64,000 nt of DNA, taken from NCBI RefSeq assembly GCF_000002985.6, contig NC_003281.10, positions 7,006,001 to 7,070,000 of the forward strand, in the 5' to 3' direction. The DNA comes from Caenorhabditis elegans (taxonomy: Eukaryota; Nematoda; Chromadorea; Rhabditida; Rhabditidae). The notes beneath the pieces were generated by a model. It worked only from the letters and a program-made list of their open reading frames with translations. It searched no databases and had not been told where the DNA came from. The first letter of the stretch is position 1, and every line of letters begins with the position of its first letter. A program made the translations under genes and the position numbers. Of the stretch, positions 1-23,196 are shown piece by piece.

Positions 1-3000
1 TGTTTGTCTTTAACGTGGTCAATAATTTTATGATGACCTCAATATTGTTCTCGAGGTGATTCTAGAAGAAAGGGCTTGAAGCTGATTATTTTGAATACCT
101 AAAACTTCAAAGATCTTTTCAAAACATTTAGTAACAAATAATAAACCGAAACAAAAAAGAAATTATCATTGGTTTGCCAATGAAACAGATATGCAAAGAT
201 GAATGGCAATAAAACTGGACATCAGGTCACTTTTGGGGCATGATCAATGTGATTGACTACTTTGTGTACTTTACAAAATGTCACTATTTGCAGGAAAAAA
301 TCAACTAAAAAGAAAGCTTCTAACTTCGACTTAAGACCCTTTCGACTTAATCACATATTTCTAAACTTCACGAGAATCAGGAGTCAGAAGAAGGACAGTG
401 GATATTCAGAATAAACTTCAATCTTAAGAAATTGAAAATAAATTACTGGAAAATATTGGAACACTTGAAATGTTGCAGTTCCAAAGTTAAATGGACACTG
501 CAAAAGACCTGCACTGACCACTAGATACCAATTATATAGTCTCATTCAAAACTGAAACATTTCTCTCCGTCTCCACATTCTCCCATACTATTTCTTGATT
601 TTCGAACAAAGAAACGACCTACAAGAGGTAAATGGCTACTCTTCTATTGTTTCAGTCTTTCATTACAACACAAGGAACGAGAAGCTTGTGGCATTGACTG
701 TAAGAGAGTTGGACAAAAAAAGAGAGTATAAGACAACGAGAGTGACCATAGATGGACCTGATGAAAGTGATTTTTATCATCTCTGAAAAACTCGGGTAAG
801 GGACAACAATTGGTTGGGTAAGTAGAAGTAAAAAGAACTGAAAACACACTCCCCTTTGTGTTTTCTATTGTCTTTTCTTATATTATTCTTCTTTTTGATC
901 TTTTTTTTAATGAAACAGTCTTCTGATTCTTTTTGTTGATATGAAGACAGAATGGAGGGGACACTTGTTTGTTACAATATGCTTACTGATCATATCCCAA
1001 TATATATGACGTTCTTTTCAAAATTTGATTGTTTTTGATTTCAAAAATGACAACAAAGAAACTAGATTTATAGGTACTCGGTTGAAAATTTGCAAAAATT
1101 AGTGTGTAGTTTCAACTTCTACAATAGTTCTTGTACAGTAAAGATCAAAACGTAGCCGTTGGGAAGCGTATAGATATACTCGACACTGTAACTTGAAAAA
1201 CTGCAGAAGTTAAAAAATGAATTTGCACAGGCTGCGCTAGCCTCTCCAGTTTTATTGGTATTTCAAATCATTTTCTCGTCTACTTGGTGCAACACGCGTG
1301 CCTCTGTAGCAAAGACTGAACTACTTCGCATACTTCCATGTATTTAACACGTCGTCTTGTAAAAATAGTTTGAGAGATTTTTTCACCATTCTCGTTTTCC
1401 GTATTCATTCAACAACCGATGAAAAATCCGTATTTTTCCCGAATAAATATTCAGTGATTGCGAGAAGAAATTATTTTAATGATCAAACTCTAATGATTCT
1501 TGATAAAGAATGTATTGTTTTGTAAAATAAAGAAAACAAGTATTCTAGGTAACATATTAACCTGGGAACAATAAGTCGGTGAAGTGATGTCATTGAAAAT
1601 ACATAATGGCGATGTCATTTTCATGTTATTATAGTTAAAGACTGTGATTTTTAATTATAAATTGTAATTAATTATTGATGTTCTAGTTAAGTTTGGTTGA
1701 TTGAAGAAATTGTATTTTTTAACTTTTGTAAGGGATATGACTTTTTTGAGTTAAATAAATGAGGTATATAGTTAAATAAACGAGGTATATGGGCTTCAGA
1801 TCTTCAACTGGAGAGCATCATTAAAATCAGATAACCGTCAAACAACTGGGATAGAAGTGTTTCCTTCTGAAAGTTTACCAACTTTTCAAAAATTAATCCG
1901 AAATTATTCTACCATCCAATTCGTTTGATCTTGATTTTGATTGGCAAATTGTAAAATAAATTATAAAATTATGATTTCTCCCACTTTGGACCGCCAGACA
2001 TTTTTTATATTTCCACCCACTTTTTCTTGAAACGTCATATCGTGTTAGTCGAACATCCATTTTCTTTCTTGAAAGATATATCATGAAATTCAGTGATAGA
2101 AGCAAAAAAAAAACGAAAAAAAAGGAACATGCATTTCAGAAGACACTTCCTTATGAGGATCATTTATAACAGAATAACTTTGGCCACAAATATATGAATT
2201 TGCAGCCGCTTTCTCGGAAATTGCCAAATTTCAACAGTTTTCTTAACTCGAATGTTCCATGTTATTCTGAAAGTTTGGAAAGTGATCAATTTGAAAGTGT
2301 AACAGAAAATTATTCAAAAAGAAGTTCTGAATATTCGCTTATATTGCAACTGCAGCACAATATAAATATAAACTTGACAGGTTATTCTCTCTGATGACTT
2401 GTTGATCTTGTGGGACGTGCGAAACTGACACTGAATTTAGAAAACTACCTTTTTGTTTGAACAATTGGCATATTGTTCGTGTTTTGTGAAGCAGAACTGC
2501 CGTTCTATTTCGGATTCTTGAAAACTAGACTACGTTCTAGGATAATTTTTCGTCTTGAGAATATGAGTTTCTGAAGACTGATACTTTGGTTTGTTATGTT
2601 TTATGGTCACATAGCCAAATTTTGTTTGGAAAAGAATCAGAATCTAATAATTTTCTTTTATTGAAAACTTTGTTTCTTGGGGGATTTTTCCGATACATTT
2701 TCAAAATTGAATTGATTTTTCATCAATTTTTTAAATTTTCCAATACAAACTTTTTACAATTGGAGTGATGTTGGATGTACAAAAATTCAGTGACGTCCTA
2801 CTATATAAGAAACAAAGGTCATTCTCTTACATTGTTTTTCTTGCACTGACTTTTCACCTTTATTGTCTTTTCTTTTCTTCTCAACCATCATGCTCCTGCA
2901 GAGATAATAACCCTTTTTTTGCTTCCAACAACTTCCAGAATTTCGAAAAATTTACACGCGGAATTCAGAAGAGGACGTCATACTCGTGTCTTCAACTTCT

Positions 3001-3240
3001 TCTACCGCCACCATCGTCGGACACAGAAACACACAAGACCGCCCTCTCCTCTCATGTTTTCCGGTTGAAAAAAGAAGGAGCAGAAAAGAAATGGGCGGAG
3101 CTTCGGACGGGTGCTCTCGGTGGCGCGGAGCACATGCACACACATACGCTTCGACCCCTTCTTCTGGCTCCCGAGGAGCCCAACACCATCACCACCATCA
3201 CCATCATTGAGTGTGTCTACTCATATTGGTGACAGAAGAT
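1..3240. other. Intergenic, no gene supported
   Basis: AT-rich sequence with only short open stretches that lack nematode splice signals or coding-like composition. The last 250 bases, just upstream of the lgc-38 start, are more GC-rich and contain a CAC/CAT run at about 3184-3208. They are probably promoter and 5' UTR of lgc-38. No tRNA or mobile element was recognised. Confidence 0.5.
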
Positions 3241-13403
<10,163 letters not shown>

Positions 13404-13596
13404 TATGTTTTGCATTTCCCTTTCTACAAATATCTCAAAATCCTATGCATTTGTGTCATTCCTGACGGGTTTCCCAATTCATGGAACCCAGTTTTCTTCC
13501 CATCTATGTTTCTTTTCACGAATCGTTGTAATTTTTTCGATATAGTGCCTTTCTGTTGTTTGTTCTATAAATCATTCCATCTAATTGCACACAAGT

Positions 13597-13602
13597 TTTA
13601 TT
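13597..13602 (-). terminator. Poly(A) signal of col-8
   Basis: AATAAA on the minus strand, about 16 bases beyond the collagen stop codon, in the short gap where col-8 and lgc-38 converge. Confidence 0.6.
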
Positions 13603-13617
13603 GAACAATTCAAGAGT

Positions 13618-14599
13618 TTAGGCCTTGTAGCTACGTCCTGGACATGGACAGTATCCAGCGTCTGGTCCTGGTTCTCCTGGGCCTCCGTGCTGAAATAAAT
13701 TACAATGAAATTTGAAATATGAAATATCATAAACAAACCTCTCCGCATGTTCCACTCTTTCCTGGAATTCCTGGTCTTCCTGGAACTCCTGGATGTCCAA
13801 CTGGTCCTTGATTTCCATCTTCTCCAGCTCCTCCTGGATTTCCTTCTGGTCCTGGTGGTCCACGGGGTCCTGGTGGTCCGGCTCTTCCGGCTTGTCCTGG
13901 ACGATACTCAGTTCCTGGCTCTCCGCGTGGTCCTGGTGGCCCTGGACGTCCAGCTGCCCCTGGTCGACCGGCGTCTCCCTGCTCTCCTGGTCCTCCTTGT
14001 CCTCCTGTTGGTCCTGGTGGTCCGTGTCTTCCTTGATCTCCAGCTGGTCCTGCTGGTCCGACAAGTCCTGATGGTCCTCGTGGTCCTGGACGTCCTGGTG
14101 GGCACTTAATACATCCTCCTAGAAATTACTCAATTTAAAAACAAGTCTATAACACAGTAAAGATACCTGGAATATCGTGAGTAATTGCAACAATAACTCC
14201 TGGTGCACCAGGCTTTCCATCATCTCCATCATGTCCTGGCTCTCCACTTTGTCCACCCTCTCCAGGTGGCCCTGGTGGTCCTGCTGGGCATCCCTCAGAC
14301 TTTGGTCCACAGTTACATTGTTCTGGATAAGCTTGACGGGCCTTACGTGTTCCGAAAAGAGTCTCGAATGTTGGTGGATGAGATTCGATTGTTTCTTCGT
14401 CGACGCCACCTGGATAAGTGTGTTTTGTGACGATCCTTTGCCAGGTGTCTTTAGTAATGGCGCGGAATTCAAACATCTCGTCATCGAAATCAGATTGAAG
14501 TTGTTTGATGTCAGTAAGAAGACCCATCATGGTGTAAAGTGCCACGAAGACACATACAAGCATGGAGGCGGACCCCGCCCAGATGAGTGTATTACTCAT
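13618..14599 (-). CDS. col-8: Cuticle collagen
   Basis: Three exons (14599-14167, 14118-13739, 13689-13618) give 294 residues. The N-terminal part has a hydrophobic signal-anchor-like stretch ([19 protein letters not shown]) and the nematode cuticle collagen N-domain. A basic RKAR site, a likely subtilisin-type processing point, lies before the first Cys cluster ([13 protein letters not shown]). Two main Gly-X-Y blocks follow, interrupted by short non-collagen stretches and Cys pairs, and the protein ends [12 protein letters not shown]. These collagens trimerise and are secreted by hypodermis to build cuticle. I start at 14599 because a TTTTCAG acceptor lies one base upstream, as expected for spliced-leader trans-splicing; an in-frame ATG at 14632 is then upstream of the mature mRNA. 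The symbol is based on synteny. Confidence 0.9.
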
Positions 14600-15889
14600 T
14601 CTGAAAATTGATGCGATGTGTCTCAAAATCATGCGGAATTAAAAATAAGTTATTTTCTTGAATCACCGTGGCGGGACCCACTTTAAAATTTCAGTGGGTC
14701 TCGTAACGCTCAAACCGATTTTAGCGGACTTCTCAAAATAATAGAATAAAACAGATGAAGACGAGTTATACAAATTATATATTTCTAGATAAATCAACAA
14801 ATAAATAAAACTAAAAACCAAAAATTAACTTTCTTTGCGTGTATCCAATGGTTTAAGTAGTCATCCTTATCAGATCGTCACGTCCTGAACCACTCAATAA
14901 TTTTCAATTTTCCGTTTACTTCTCCGAATGGTTCCGCCTGTTTTCCGATCACTTTTCGACGACGTCAAACCAGTTAGCATTTCTCTGAAACTCTCCAGTA
15001 ACCAGTATCTTTGTCTGTTGCTATCGAACATCAAATTGTGTGGCAATCGTTTTTTTTTCTGGAAATACTTCTCTCGCCTATCTGTTACCCTCTTTCAGGT
15101 ATCAGGGGCGGAAAAGAAAGTGAAAGTTTGCAGAAATTCAGTAAATGAGGGTTCTATATTAGTTTTAAGGGAATTTGAGAGTAATTGGAACTTCAGTTTG
15201 CAGTCTTCAATCTTTAAGAGCTACCGTAACCCTATTTCAGTGAAGAGTCTACTGATACCGTTGCGGGCCCATTAAATACTTAATCCAAAAATTAATTAAT
15301 ACTTTGTCGACGCTCCTTTGATTAGACGATGTATTTTTGCTATTCAACTTCCCTGATTGAGAATGCTATCGATTAGAGAGCCAAATGGCAGTAATCCCCG
15401 AGAGATTGTCTGTCATCACTGCTGCGTTTAGAGACACAGGTGAGCAGAACAGTACGATACTCCGCTATTCCGAAACGCGCGTTGTTCACCGTAAATCGAC
15501 ATTAATTTGGCTGGAATTGTTTTAAAATTAGAAATTGTTTTATTGTTGTTTTATTCTTTAATTTTCACCTCTCGTTATTATTTCATTAAATTATAGTTTT
15601 ACATCGTTCGTTTTGAAGCGAGATTATATTTTTAATGGAATAAACCTAAAATGTTGTTTATAAATAATTCTTATGAAATTCAAAGAATTGTCATTTTTTG
15701 AACAATAGTGCGAATTATTATTAATTAAACAACAAAATTTATACTTTAAACGTTCCAATTTTTTCCTTGTAATAAAAAATAAAATGCGACACTAAATAAG
15801 TATTAGGAACTGTAAACATGCTTTACAATGTATAATCTATTTTGTTTACACCACAAGGAAAATTAAATATTCAACACTTTTAAGCAAAG
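14600..15889. other. Divergent promoter region between col-8 and rfl-1
   Basis: No gene is supported here. Near 14665-14705 there is a small inverted pair (GACCCAC and GTGGGTC around a TTTAAAATTTC core), resembling the dispersed GGTCTCG-type repeats of worms. An open stretch at 14928-15275 has an ATG but no splice context and no coding-like composition. Confidence 0.5.
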
Positions 15890-17566
15890 ATGGTCAGCGT
15901 GGATCCATTGGCAACGGAGCGTTGGAGGAGCATCAGAAGATTAACAGATCGCGACTCTGCATATAAAGTTCCATGGTTTGTTCCCGGACCGGAAAACTTT
16001 GAAGCACTGCAAAACACGAAGATTCTTGTTATTGGTGCTGGTGGATTGGGTTGTGAGTTGTTAAAGAACTTGGTTAGTTAGAATTCAAAAAAAACATTAA
16101 AAATAATGCATTTTCAGGCTTTGAGCGGATTCCGAACAATTGAAGTTATCGATATGGACACAATTGATGTATCAAACCTAAATCGTCAATTCTTATTTAG
16201 GTATTAAAAAATTATTATTAAATTCGTTCTGTCAAAAAAAAACTTTCAGGGAATCTGACGTTGGAAAATCAAAAGCTGAGGTAGCTGCTGCTTTCGTTCA
16301 ACAAAGAGTTGTTGGATGTCAGGTGACTGCGTAAGTGTTGTGGTTTGATAGTCTTTCCAAACAAATTCAGAATTATTTTAATTTTATTTCAATTTTCAGG
16401 CACAACTGTAGAATTGAAGACAAGGGTCAAGAATTTTATCGAAAATTCTCTATAATTATCTGTGGACTTGATTCGATTCCAGCCAGAAGATGGATCAACG
16501 GAATGCTGGTAAAATTCTTTCTAGCTCAAAATATAAATTAATTTATCGAATTGCAGTGTGATTTGGTTTTGGAAATGGCCGACGGAAAACCTGATGAGAA
16601 CACAATTATTCCAATGATTGACGGAGGAACTGAAGGATTTAAAGGAAATGCTCGTGTCATATATCCGAAATTCACAGCCTGTATTGATTGTACTCTTGAT
16701 CTTTATCCACCTCAAGTCAATTTTCCATTGTGCACAATTGCTCACACTCCTCGACTTCCAGAACATTGTATTGAATACATTAAAGTAGTTGTTTGGCCAG
16801 AGGAAAAACCATTTGAAGGTAAAAATTTACAGAAAAATCGGTGAAACGAACTTTAATTTTAGTGTTATTTTTAAAGTTTTTTCTGGAAAAAAGTTATATT
16901 TCCAGGTGTTTCTCTTGACGCTGACGATCCGATCCACGTTGAATGGGTTCTCGAAAGAGCAAGTCTTCGTGCAGAAAAATACAATATTCGAGGTGTGGAT
17001 CGTCGTTTGACATCTGGAGTTCTAAAAAGAATTATTCCGGCTGTTGCATCAACAAATGCAGTTATCGCTGCATCATGTGCCCTAGAAGCTCTGAAATTGG
17101 CCACAAAGTATGTAAGATCACATATTAAAACTCTCAATATTCAATTTCAGCATTGCCAAACCAATCGATAATTATCTTAATTTCACTCAAATTCACGGAG
17201 CATATACCAGTGTTGTTTCAATGATGAAAGATGACAATTGTCTCACTTGTAGTGGTGGGCGTCTTCCATTCGAAGTTTCACCATCTTCAACTCTTGAATC
17301 GCTTATCATCAGACTCTCGGAGCGTTTGTACGTTCTCCGTTTGTTTTAGAAAACAAATTTCAAATTTCAGCCATCTCAAACATCCGACACTAGCGACCTC
17401 AACTCGAAAACTTTACTGTATTAGCAGTTTCATGCCACAATTTGAACAAGAAAGCAAAGAAAATCTGCATACTTCGATGAAAGATCTTGTTAGCGATGGC
17501 GAAGAAATACTGGTATCCGACGAAGCATTGTCTCGTGCACTTACACTACGAATTCAGCTCATCTAA
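15890..17566 (+). CDS. rfl-1: NEDD8-activating enzyme E1 catalytic subunit (UBA3 homologue)
   Basis: Eight exons (15890-16072, 16118-16200, 16250-16330, 16400-16508, 16557-16818, 16906-17107, 17151-17327, 17371-17566) give 430 residues, close to the family length. The adenylation domain shows the ATP loop [17 protein letters not shown] and the [13 protein letters not shown] motif. Zinc ligands appear as CIDC and CLTC. The catalytic cysteine is in [17 protein letters not shown], matching the UBA3 thioester site. The C-terminal region is the E2-binding ubiquitin-like fold. With its ULA-1/APPBP1 partner it loads NEDD8 onto UBC-12 for cullin modification. Name from family plus its place beside cyk-1 and lgc-38. 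Confidence 0.95.
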
Positions 17567-17625
17567 TGCATTTCTTCTATTTCACTTTTGAATGTCTCGG
17601 GTAAAGTATGCCTGTGTTCCATGTC

Positions 17626-17631
17626 AATAAA
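17626..17631 (+). terminator. Poly(A) signal of rfl-1
   Basis: AATAAA 60 bases beyond the rfl-1 stop, followed by a second overlapping AATAAAA. The converging cyk-1 stop lies about 210 bases further on. Confidence 0.75.
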
Positions 17632-17837
17632 AATAAAATCGTTTTTAAACTCAAAATATTTACCTAAAGAAAATAGAAAGGAAAAGTGAACTGATGAAAA
17701 TACAACGAGCAATTGAAATGGAACGAGAAGAGGGACCCTGTGAATGACAATTAAAGTATGAAAAATGTGGCAATAATACAGAAAAAATAGAGACGGAGAA
17801 TGACTAGATCTATAGATAAGACAACCGATGTGAGCTT

Positions 17838-20800
17838 TCAGAAATCATTAAGACGTGCGAGAAGATCGTCTGTTGATGGCACCACTGTGCCTGATGATGA
17901 TGATGTAGCCGTGTTTGATGATGCAGGACCAGATGAAGTTGACGAGGAACCCGTCGGATCGTTTTCTTTGTGCGTTGGTGAGATTTGCGATGTTCCATTG
18001 ATATTCTGAAAGTTAAATTTCGAAAAGTTTCCACATATAAAATATGTTACCGTAACTGGAACAGCTGGTTGCCCTTTCCTTCTCACTCGAACTTTGAGCT
18101 CATTCTGACCAATCGGCAATCCAACTCCAAATGCTTTAGCCCTATCAAGCGCCGTTGTTGGTTTTACTGATGATGGAAGTTCCATATTTTGTCGTTGCAG
18201 ATCATTTTGAGGAACGTTGCGTGATCGAGCAAACTGTCCGGAAAGAACCGGTTCCGATGCGCAGCCAGTGAGATCTTGAAGCTGACCCAAAGCATTCTGA
18301 TGTCGTGATCTTTGCCGATCAAGTCCTCCTCCAAGTCTTCCACCTCCGCGAGTTCGAGCTGGCAATCCGGAACGAGGAGTTCGAGAATTTGTGGCAGACA
18401 TCAAGGTTTGAAGGAAATCAGCATTTCCTGTAGCACGCTCCAACTCATCGAGCACACCAGCCTTATCGGCAGCTGAAAAAATTATATTAAAAAACAATTT
18501 CAAAAATATCAACTCACCAGTCGAAACTCGAATCATCGCAGCCGGAGTTCTTGGCACTCTATTAATCGCCTGTCTCTCTTGTAACGGCTTCCTTTCTTGT
18601 TGAGATTGTTGCAGCTGCTTCCGCTTCTGTGTCTCAAATTCTGCTTCTTTTCGTTTTGCTTCTGCTTCGGCATCCAACTCTTTCCAAGCATTCGAATATT
18701 GCTCAGAGAAGGTGCGAATATCGGCGAAAAATTCTTCCATCGGATATTTTTTGTCGTTAAATGCATAATACTTGACCAACGACTCCCAATCGTTTTTCAT
18801 CTTTCCACACATTGACGAAACTGTGGAGAACTCTTTGACAGCTTTTTCGTGGAACGGCCGCATCTTCTCGTCGAATAAATCACGTTCTCCTTGAATTTTG
18901 TACACTTTTAAGCAGTTCTCCAGTTTTTTAATGTTATTCTCTGTCAGTTGAACAGTTTTTCGAATTTCATCCGCATTCACTCGGGACGATTCAATGCAAT
19001 GATGGAAGTCGGTGAGAGCAAATCTTAAATTTTTTAAATTTTGAGAAAGCAAGTAAAGGAATCTACTCACCGTGCTCGTCTTGGATCGATTCTCTTCATT
19101 TCTTCAATTAAATGATGTAGAAGAGTATGCCGATTATCGACATCTTTTGTATCAACCAGTCTTGTCAGCATTCTCATGTCGAACGCGTAAGCACTCGAAT
19201 AGTTTTTTGTCGCTCCGCCCATAAAGTTTCCAGTCGCCAAAACAAGTTTCAAAAATGTTCGGAATCCTTCAGATGCTCGTACTTCTTCGCACGCTTCCAT
19301 CACTGACGACATGGCTGGTTTCAGTTCATTCAACACTTCAGAGAATCGCATTTTGAATAGAACCAAGTCGAGACGAAGCGGAAGACCTTGAATTTGGAGC
19401 AGACGAGTGACAAATTGTTCACCCTCGGGCATTTCCTCAAATTGAGCCTTGTTCACCGCTCTCAGCTTGTCAATAAGCTCCTTCTCCACTGGCATTGCTG
19501 ATCGAAGTTGCTCCAAGAATCCGACAGTTAAAACCTTTTCGTTGACTTCCAAAATCGCCAGCTTGAGCTCTGAATGCGACATTTTGATTGATCCTTGAAG
19601 AATGCCTGCAAGAAAAAGATCATAAAAAAGGATATACTTCTTCGAGTTTACCCAATTTTTGAAGTAATTTATCGTCATGAATGACTTGTGCTGTCTTCAC
19701 TTTCTTTTTGCTATTCAAGACACCACCAAGAGTACCACTATTTGCAGCAGGTTTCGTGGCGAATTTGGTTCGTAAACGATCGAACATTCGATCGCTGGTC
19801 AGCTGTTCTTCGTTTGTTCCAACCCAGAACGACTCTCTTGGAATATCCCGAGGGTTGATAGTATGTGCTCCCCATGGGAACTTTCTCATGGGACCATCAA
19901 CCTTTGGAACCTTCTTGGGTGGAAGGTAATCAGGTATCACGGGAGCCATCGGTGCGAACATGCCTGGAGGAGGTGGTGGTGGCGGTCCGCCCTTGAACCC
20001 TCCCGGTGGTGGTGGAGGAGGTGGAGGTGGACATCCTCCAGGAGGCGGCGGAGGTGGTGGAGGACCTCCAGATATTGGAGGCAATCCTCCCGGTGGAGGC
20101 GGCGGCGGGGGTCCTCCGGTGATTGGAGGAAGACCACCAGGAGGAGGAGGTGGAGGCGGCCCTCCTGTGATTGGTGGGAGACCTGGAGGTGGTGGTGGAC
20201 CTCCAGTTATTGGCGGTAGAGCTGAAGATCCACCAGCAGATGTGGATGGAGCCGACAAGTTCATCTTCGTTGGCGGAGGAAGAGGTATTTTTGGATCATT
20301 TATCTGAAAAATAACATGTTTCAATCAAACCGCTTCTAAAAAAGTAAATATACATGTTTTCTCAGTTCTTCAGCTTCTTTCTGGAAATCACATAATGTTT
20401 TCCAGTATTCTCCTTGCATTGCAACAGCTTCCTGTTTGGCCGACGTGGCTTGTCGAACTTTTTTGGCCATCTCTTCGTCTTGCATTTTATCTGTAATTAA
20501 AATTATTTAATTTTTCAATATACTCTCGATCACAAACCAATGATCTCGGCCACAGGAACCTCAAACACAAACTTATAATCCGCTTGTGGATCGATTGGAG
20601 TTCGATGCAGAAGAATATCTGATATGGCTGTCTCGATGAGTTTCATATACGATCTTTTCGTCGACATATCCTCATTAGTAAGAGTCATAAGCTGTAAAAT
20701 TGAAAGGAGCACTGTCTCGGTTCCGGTGGCTTCAGAGTTGGCGGCAAGAAGTTCAAAACATCCATCCAAGGTATCATATTCTCCTTTTACATTTTCAAGC

Positions 20801-23196
20801 TTCCCCATCAGTGTTTCCAAATCTGCATTGTGCTCAGTGAGCATGTTCTGAGCAACATCCCGAATTTGCGAGTTTACAGTTTCAGATGTAGTGAATTTCT
20901 GGAAAATATCTGGGATAAGATTATTTTTCTGAAACAATCAAATTTACCTCAATGTACTTGTGAAGTTTATCTTTTGCAGCTTCACTCCTTAATCTCATTC
21001 GTGCTTGCCACATCGTCTCTTCTGTCCACATTTGATCATCACTTATGTTACGATCGACACCATTGATCATCATATTTATCATCAGAAGTACGTACATTCC
21101 TTGTTTTGGATCGCGGGATTCTAGAAAATCGATGCAGCTGATGAGGGGCCGAAATCGAGAAACTGGTTCATTGAGCCGTTTGGATTCAGCTTTAGCTATT
21201 AAGGACAACTCCATGAACATCTTTTGTTGACTGAAATGCATTTCAATTAAATAAGATTTGAACTGTTCAAAATTTTTACCCAGTCATTTCAATCGGAGTT
21301 GACAGCGTATCATGTTGAACAAAAATCAACGTATAACATGTTCTAACCACATCAACCCGAATAGCTCGAATCTCAGCTGCTTCATGATCGTTTTGCTCTC
21401 GCCTGTTCAGGACGCATAATGTTTGAATGAGAAGTGAGTATACAGGAGAGTTCCGTCGCAATACAAGAACAAGGCCAACCTGAAATAGTGTAGAATTAGA
21501 ATTAGACTGAAAACATACAAACTTACATGTGTATTAATTAGCGTTCGGACACATCTGACGATTTCTTGCAAGAAATCAATCAAATCAAGCTCATATTTCG
21601 AGCCAACTTCACTGCTTCTCAGTCGTTTCAAGACTAATGAGTAGAGACAGCAGATAAGATCAGCTCCAGTGCGACCAGACTCGTCATGAACTTCTACGGC
21701 GAACTGAAAATAAATATGTATTTTAATAGTAACAATATCTATCTTAAAAAACGAACCTTATTAAGAAATGAAACACCTTGACCAACTAGCTGAACCCGTA
21801 CAGTAACAATATCCTGCTTGCATTCCGGAATGTTTTTCGTTTTCAATATTTCTCCCAATACTCGTACAACCCATTCCGGAGACCTTCCCTTCGCCTGATT
21901 ATCTTGTTTTCTCGAATTCTCAATCATCATTTTCATTTGATCAAGTGGCGTATTAGAAATAATTTTATCAGCTTCGGGCAGACCTTTGTCGAGCTGCAAA
22001 ATTAGTAGAAATATAATAAGAACTCTATAAAGAATATTACCATAATTTTCCTGAATTCTTCTCGTATTTCGTCTTCAGTTCCTGACAAGGCAAATGATTC
22101 TCCTGGAACTATTTTATATTGAAAATGGAGATCTTCGAAATAATTCAGTTTAATGCTCGTTTAAAAGTGAAATACGGTCAATGGGAAAACAATTTGAAAA
22201 ACGCTTCCTATGACGCTAAAATTATTAAATATCATAATAACATGTTTTAAATCTACAGTCAAAAATAAGTGAAAGAAAAGTGGCAAAAACTCACAATCAG
22301 TTTTCACCGTTTTTTCACAAATCACATTGTGAAATAATAAAAAAATTTCAAAATATTTTTGAGAAGTTCTATGACATTTTGACATCTTAGCACCATAGGA
22401 ACGGGTTTTAATTTCAATATTGACCGTACTCTACCTTTAACTAGCGACATAATTTTTATTTTCAAGATTAAGAAAAAAAATATTACCTGAAGAATTTGAA
22501 GCAATCGAGAAACCTCCAATACTTTGTGTGCCTGCATATGTACCGTAGTCATTGTTTGAATATGACGATGATGGAACATTCTGAAAATAAGAAAATATAC
22601 TTGTGGGGAAAATATTAATTTGAGGATTTTGCAAACTCTAATTATTATTATTACTTTTCTCTAATAATAAGATGTTATTTCTGTATTTTTAGGTAGAAGA
22701 ATTCCCAGATACGAACATTTAATTTCTGTCGTTGTTTTCGTTTAAATCTGCTCGATGAGAACAAATCAGTCCATCTTCCAGAACCATTCGCTCCACTTAA
22801 ATGAAATGGACTCCTACGACTAGCAAAATCAGCAGCTCCAGCCAACATTGAATGTCTTTCAGCGCTTCTCCTTTTGAATTTCTGATTAGGAACTTGATCT
22901 TCCAAGAAATGAGAAACAGTTGCATCTTGTGCACGAGTCGCTTTTTTCTTTTCGCGCAATTGCACACGAGGCTCGTCTATATCAGAATTTTCAGAATTCG
23001 GGTGAAGAAACTGCGCTTGTAGAGGGTCTAGAATTGTATTTTTTGGAGCAGAATTAGAAGCTGATGGTGTAGGAGTCACGTCTTCATCGTCATCCGTTGA
23101 ATAACTTGAATGACGAGATTGGGTAGGAAGTCGATTCATATCAGCTAGTGAAGCTACACGTGGCGTGTCAATTGACTCATAATCATCGCTAGACAT
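17838..23196 (-). CDS. cyk-1: Diaphanous-class formin required for cytokinesis
   Basis: Fourteen exons join in phase to 1439 residues. The first is 23196-22717; the last two are 18472-18051 and 18005-17838. Order: an acidic, Ser-rich N-terminus; the GTPase-binding/FH3 armadillo region (exons at about 22108-20538); a coiled segment (KMQDEEMAKKVRQA, 20490-20354); an FH1 domain with poly-Pro blocks separated by a repeated LPPITGG unit; then a full FH2 actin-nucleating domain (KKVKTAQVIHDDKLLQKLG through GNFMGGATKNYSSAYAFDM). A basic, low-complexity tail ends LLARLNDF and contains a DAD-like patch. Formins of this class elongate unbranched actin for the cytokinetic ring downstream of Rho. A TTTCCAG acceptor eight bases before the ATG suggests trans-splicing. 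Confidence 0.95.

Noticed and set aside
595..786. Short open frame on plus strand near the left edge
   Set aside because: It starts with TTG, has no splice context and low-complexity composition. Nothing supports coding.
2765..3232. 155-codon open frame ending just before lgc-38
   Set aside because: It lies in the GC-richer promoter/5' UTR zone, conflicts with the clear lgc-38 signal-peptide start, and its His and Thr runs come from a CAC/CAT repeat.
13747..14109. Plus-strand Leu/Val-rich and Trp/Ser-rich frames
   Set aside because: They are antisense shadows of the Gly-X-Y repeats of the collagen gene.
14928..15275. 115-codon plus-strand frame with a true ATG
   Set aside because: It has random-looking composition, no splice signals and sits in the col-8/rfl-1 promoter gap.
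19960..20307. Gly-rich plus-strand frame
   Set aside because: It is the antisense of the cyk-1 poly-Pro FH1 region.
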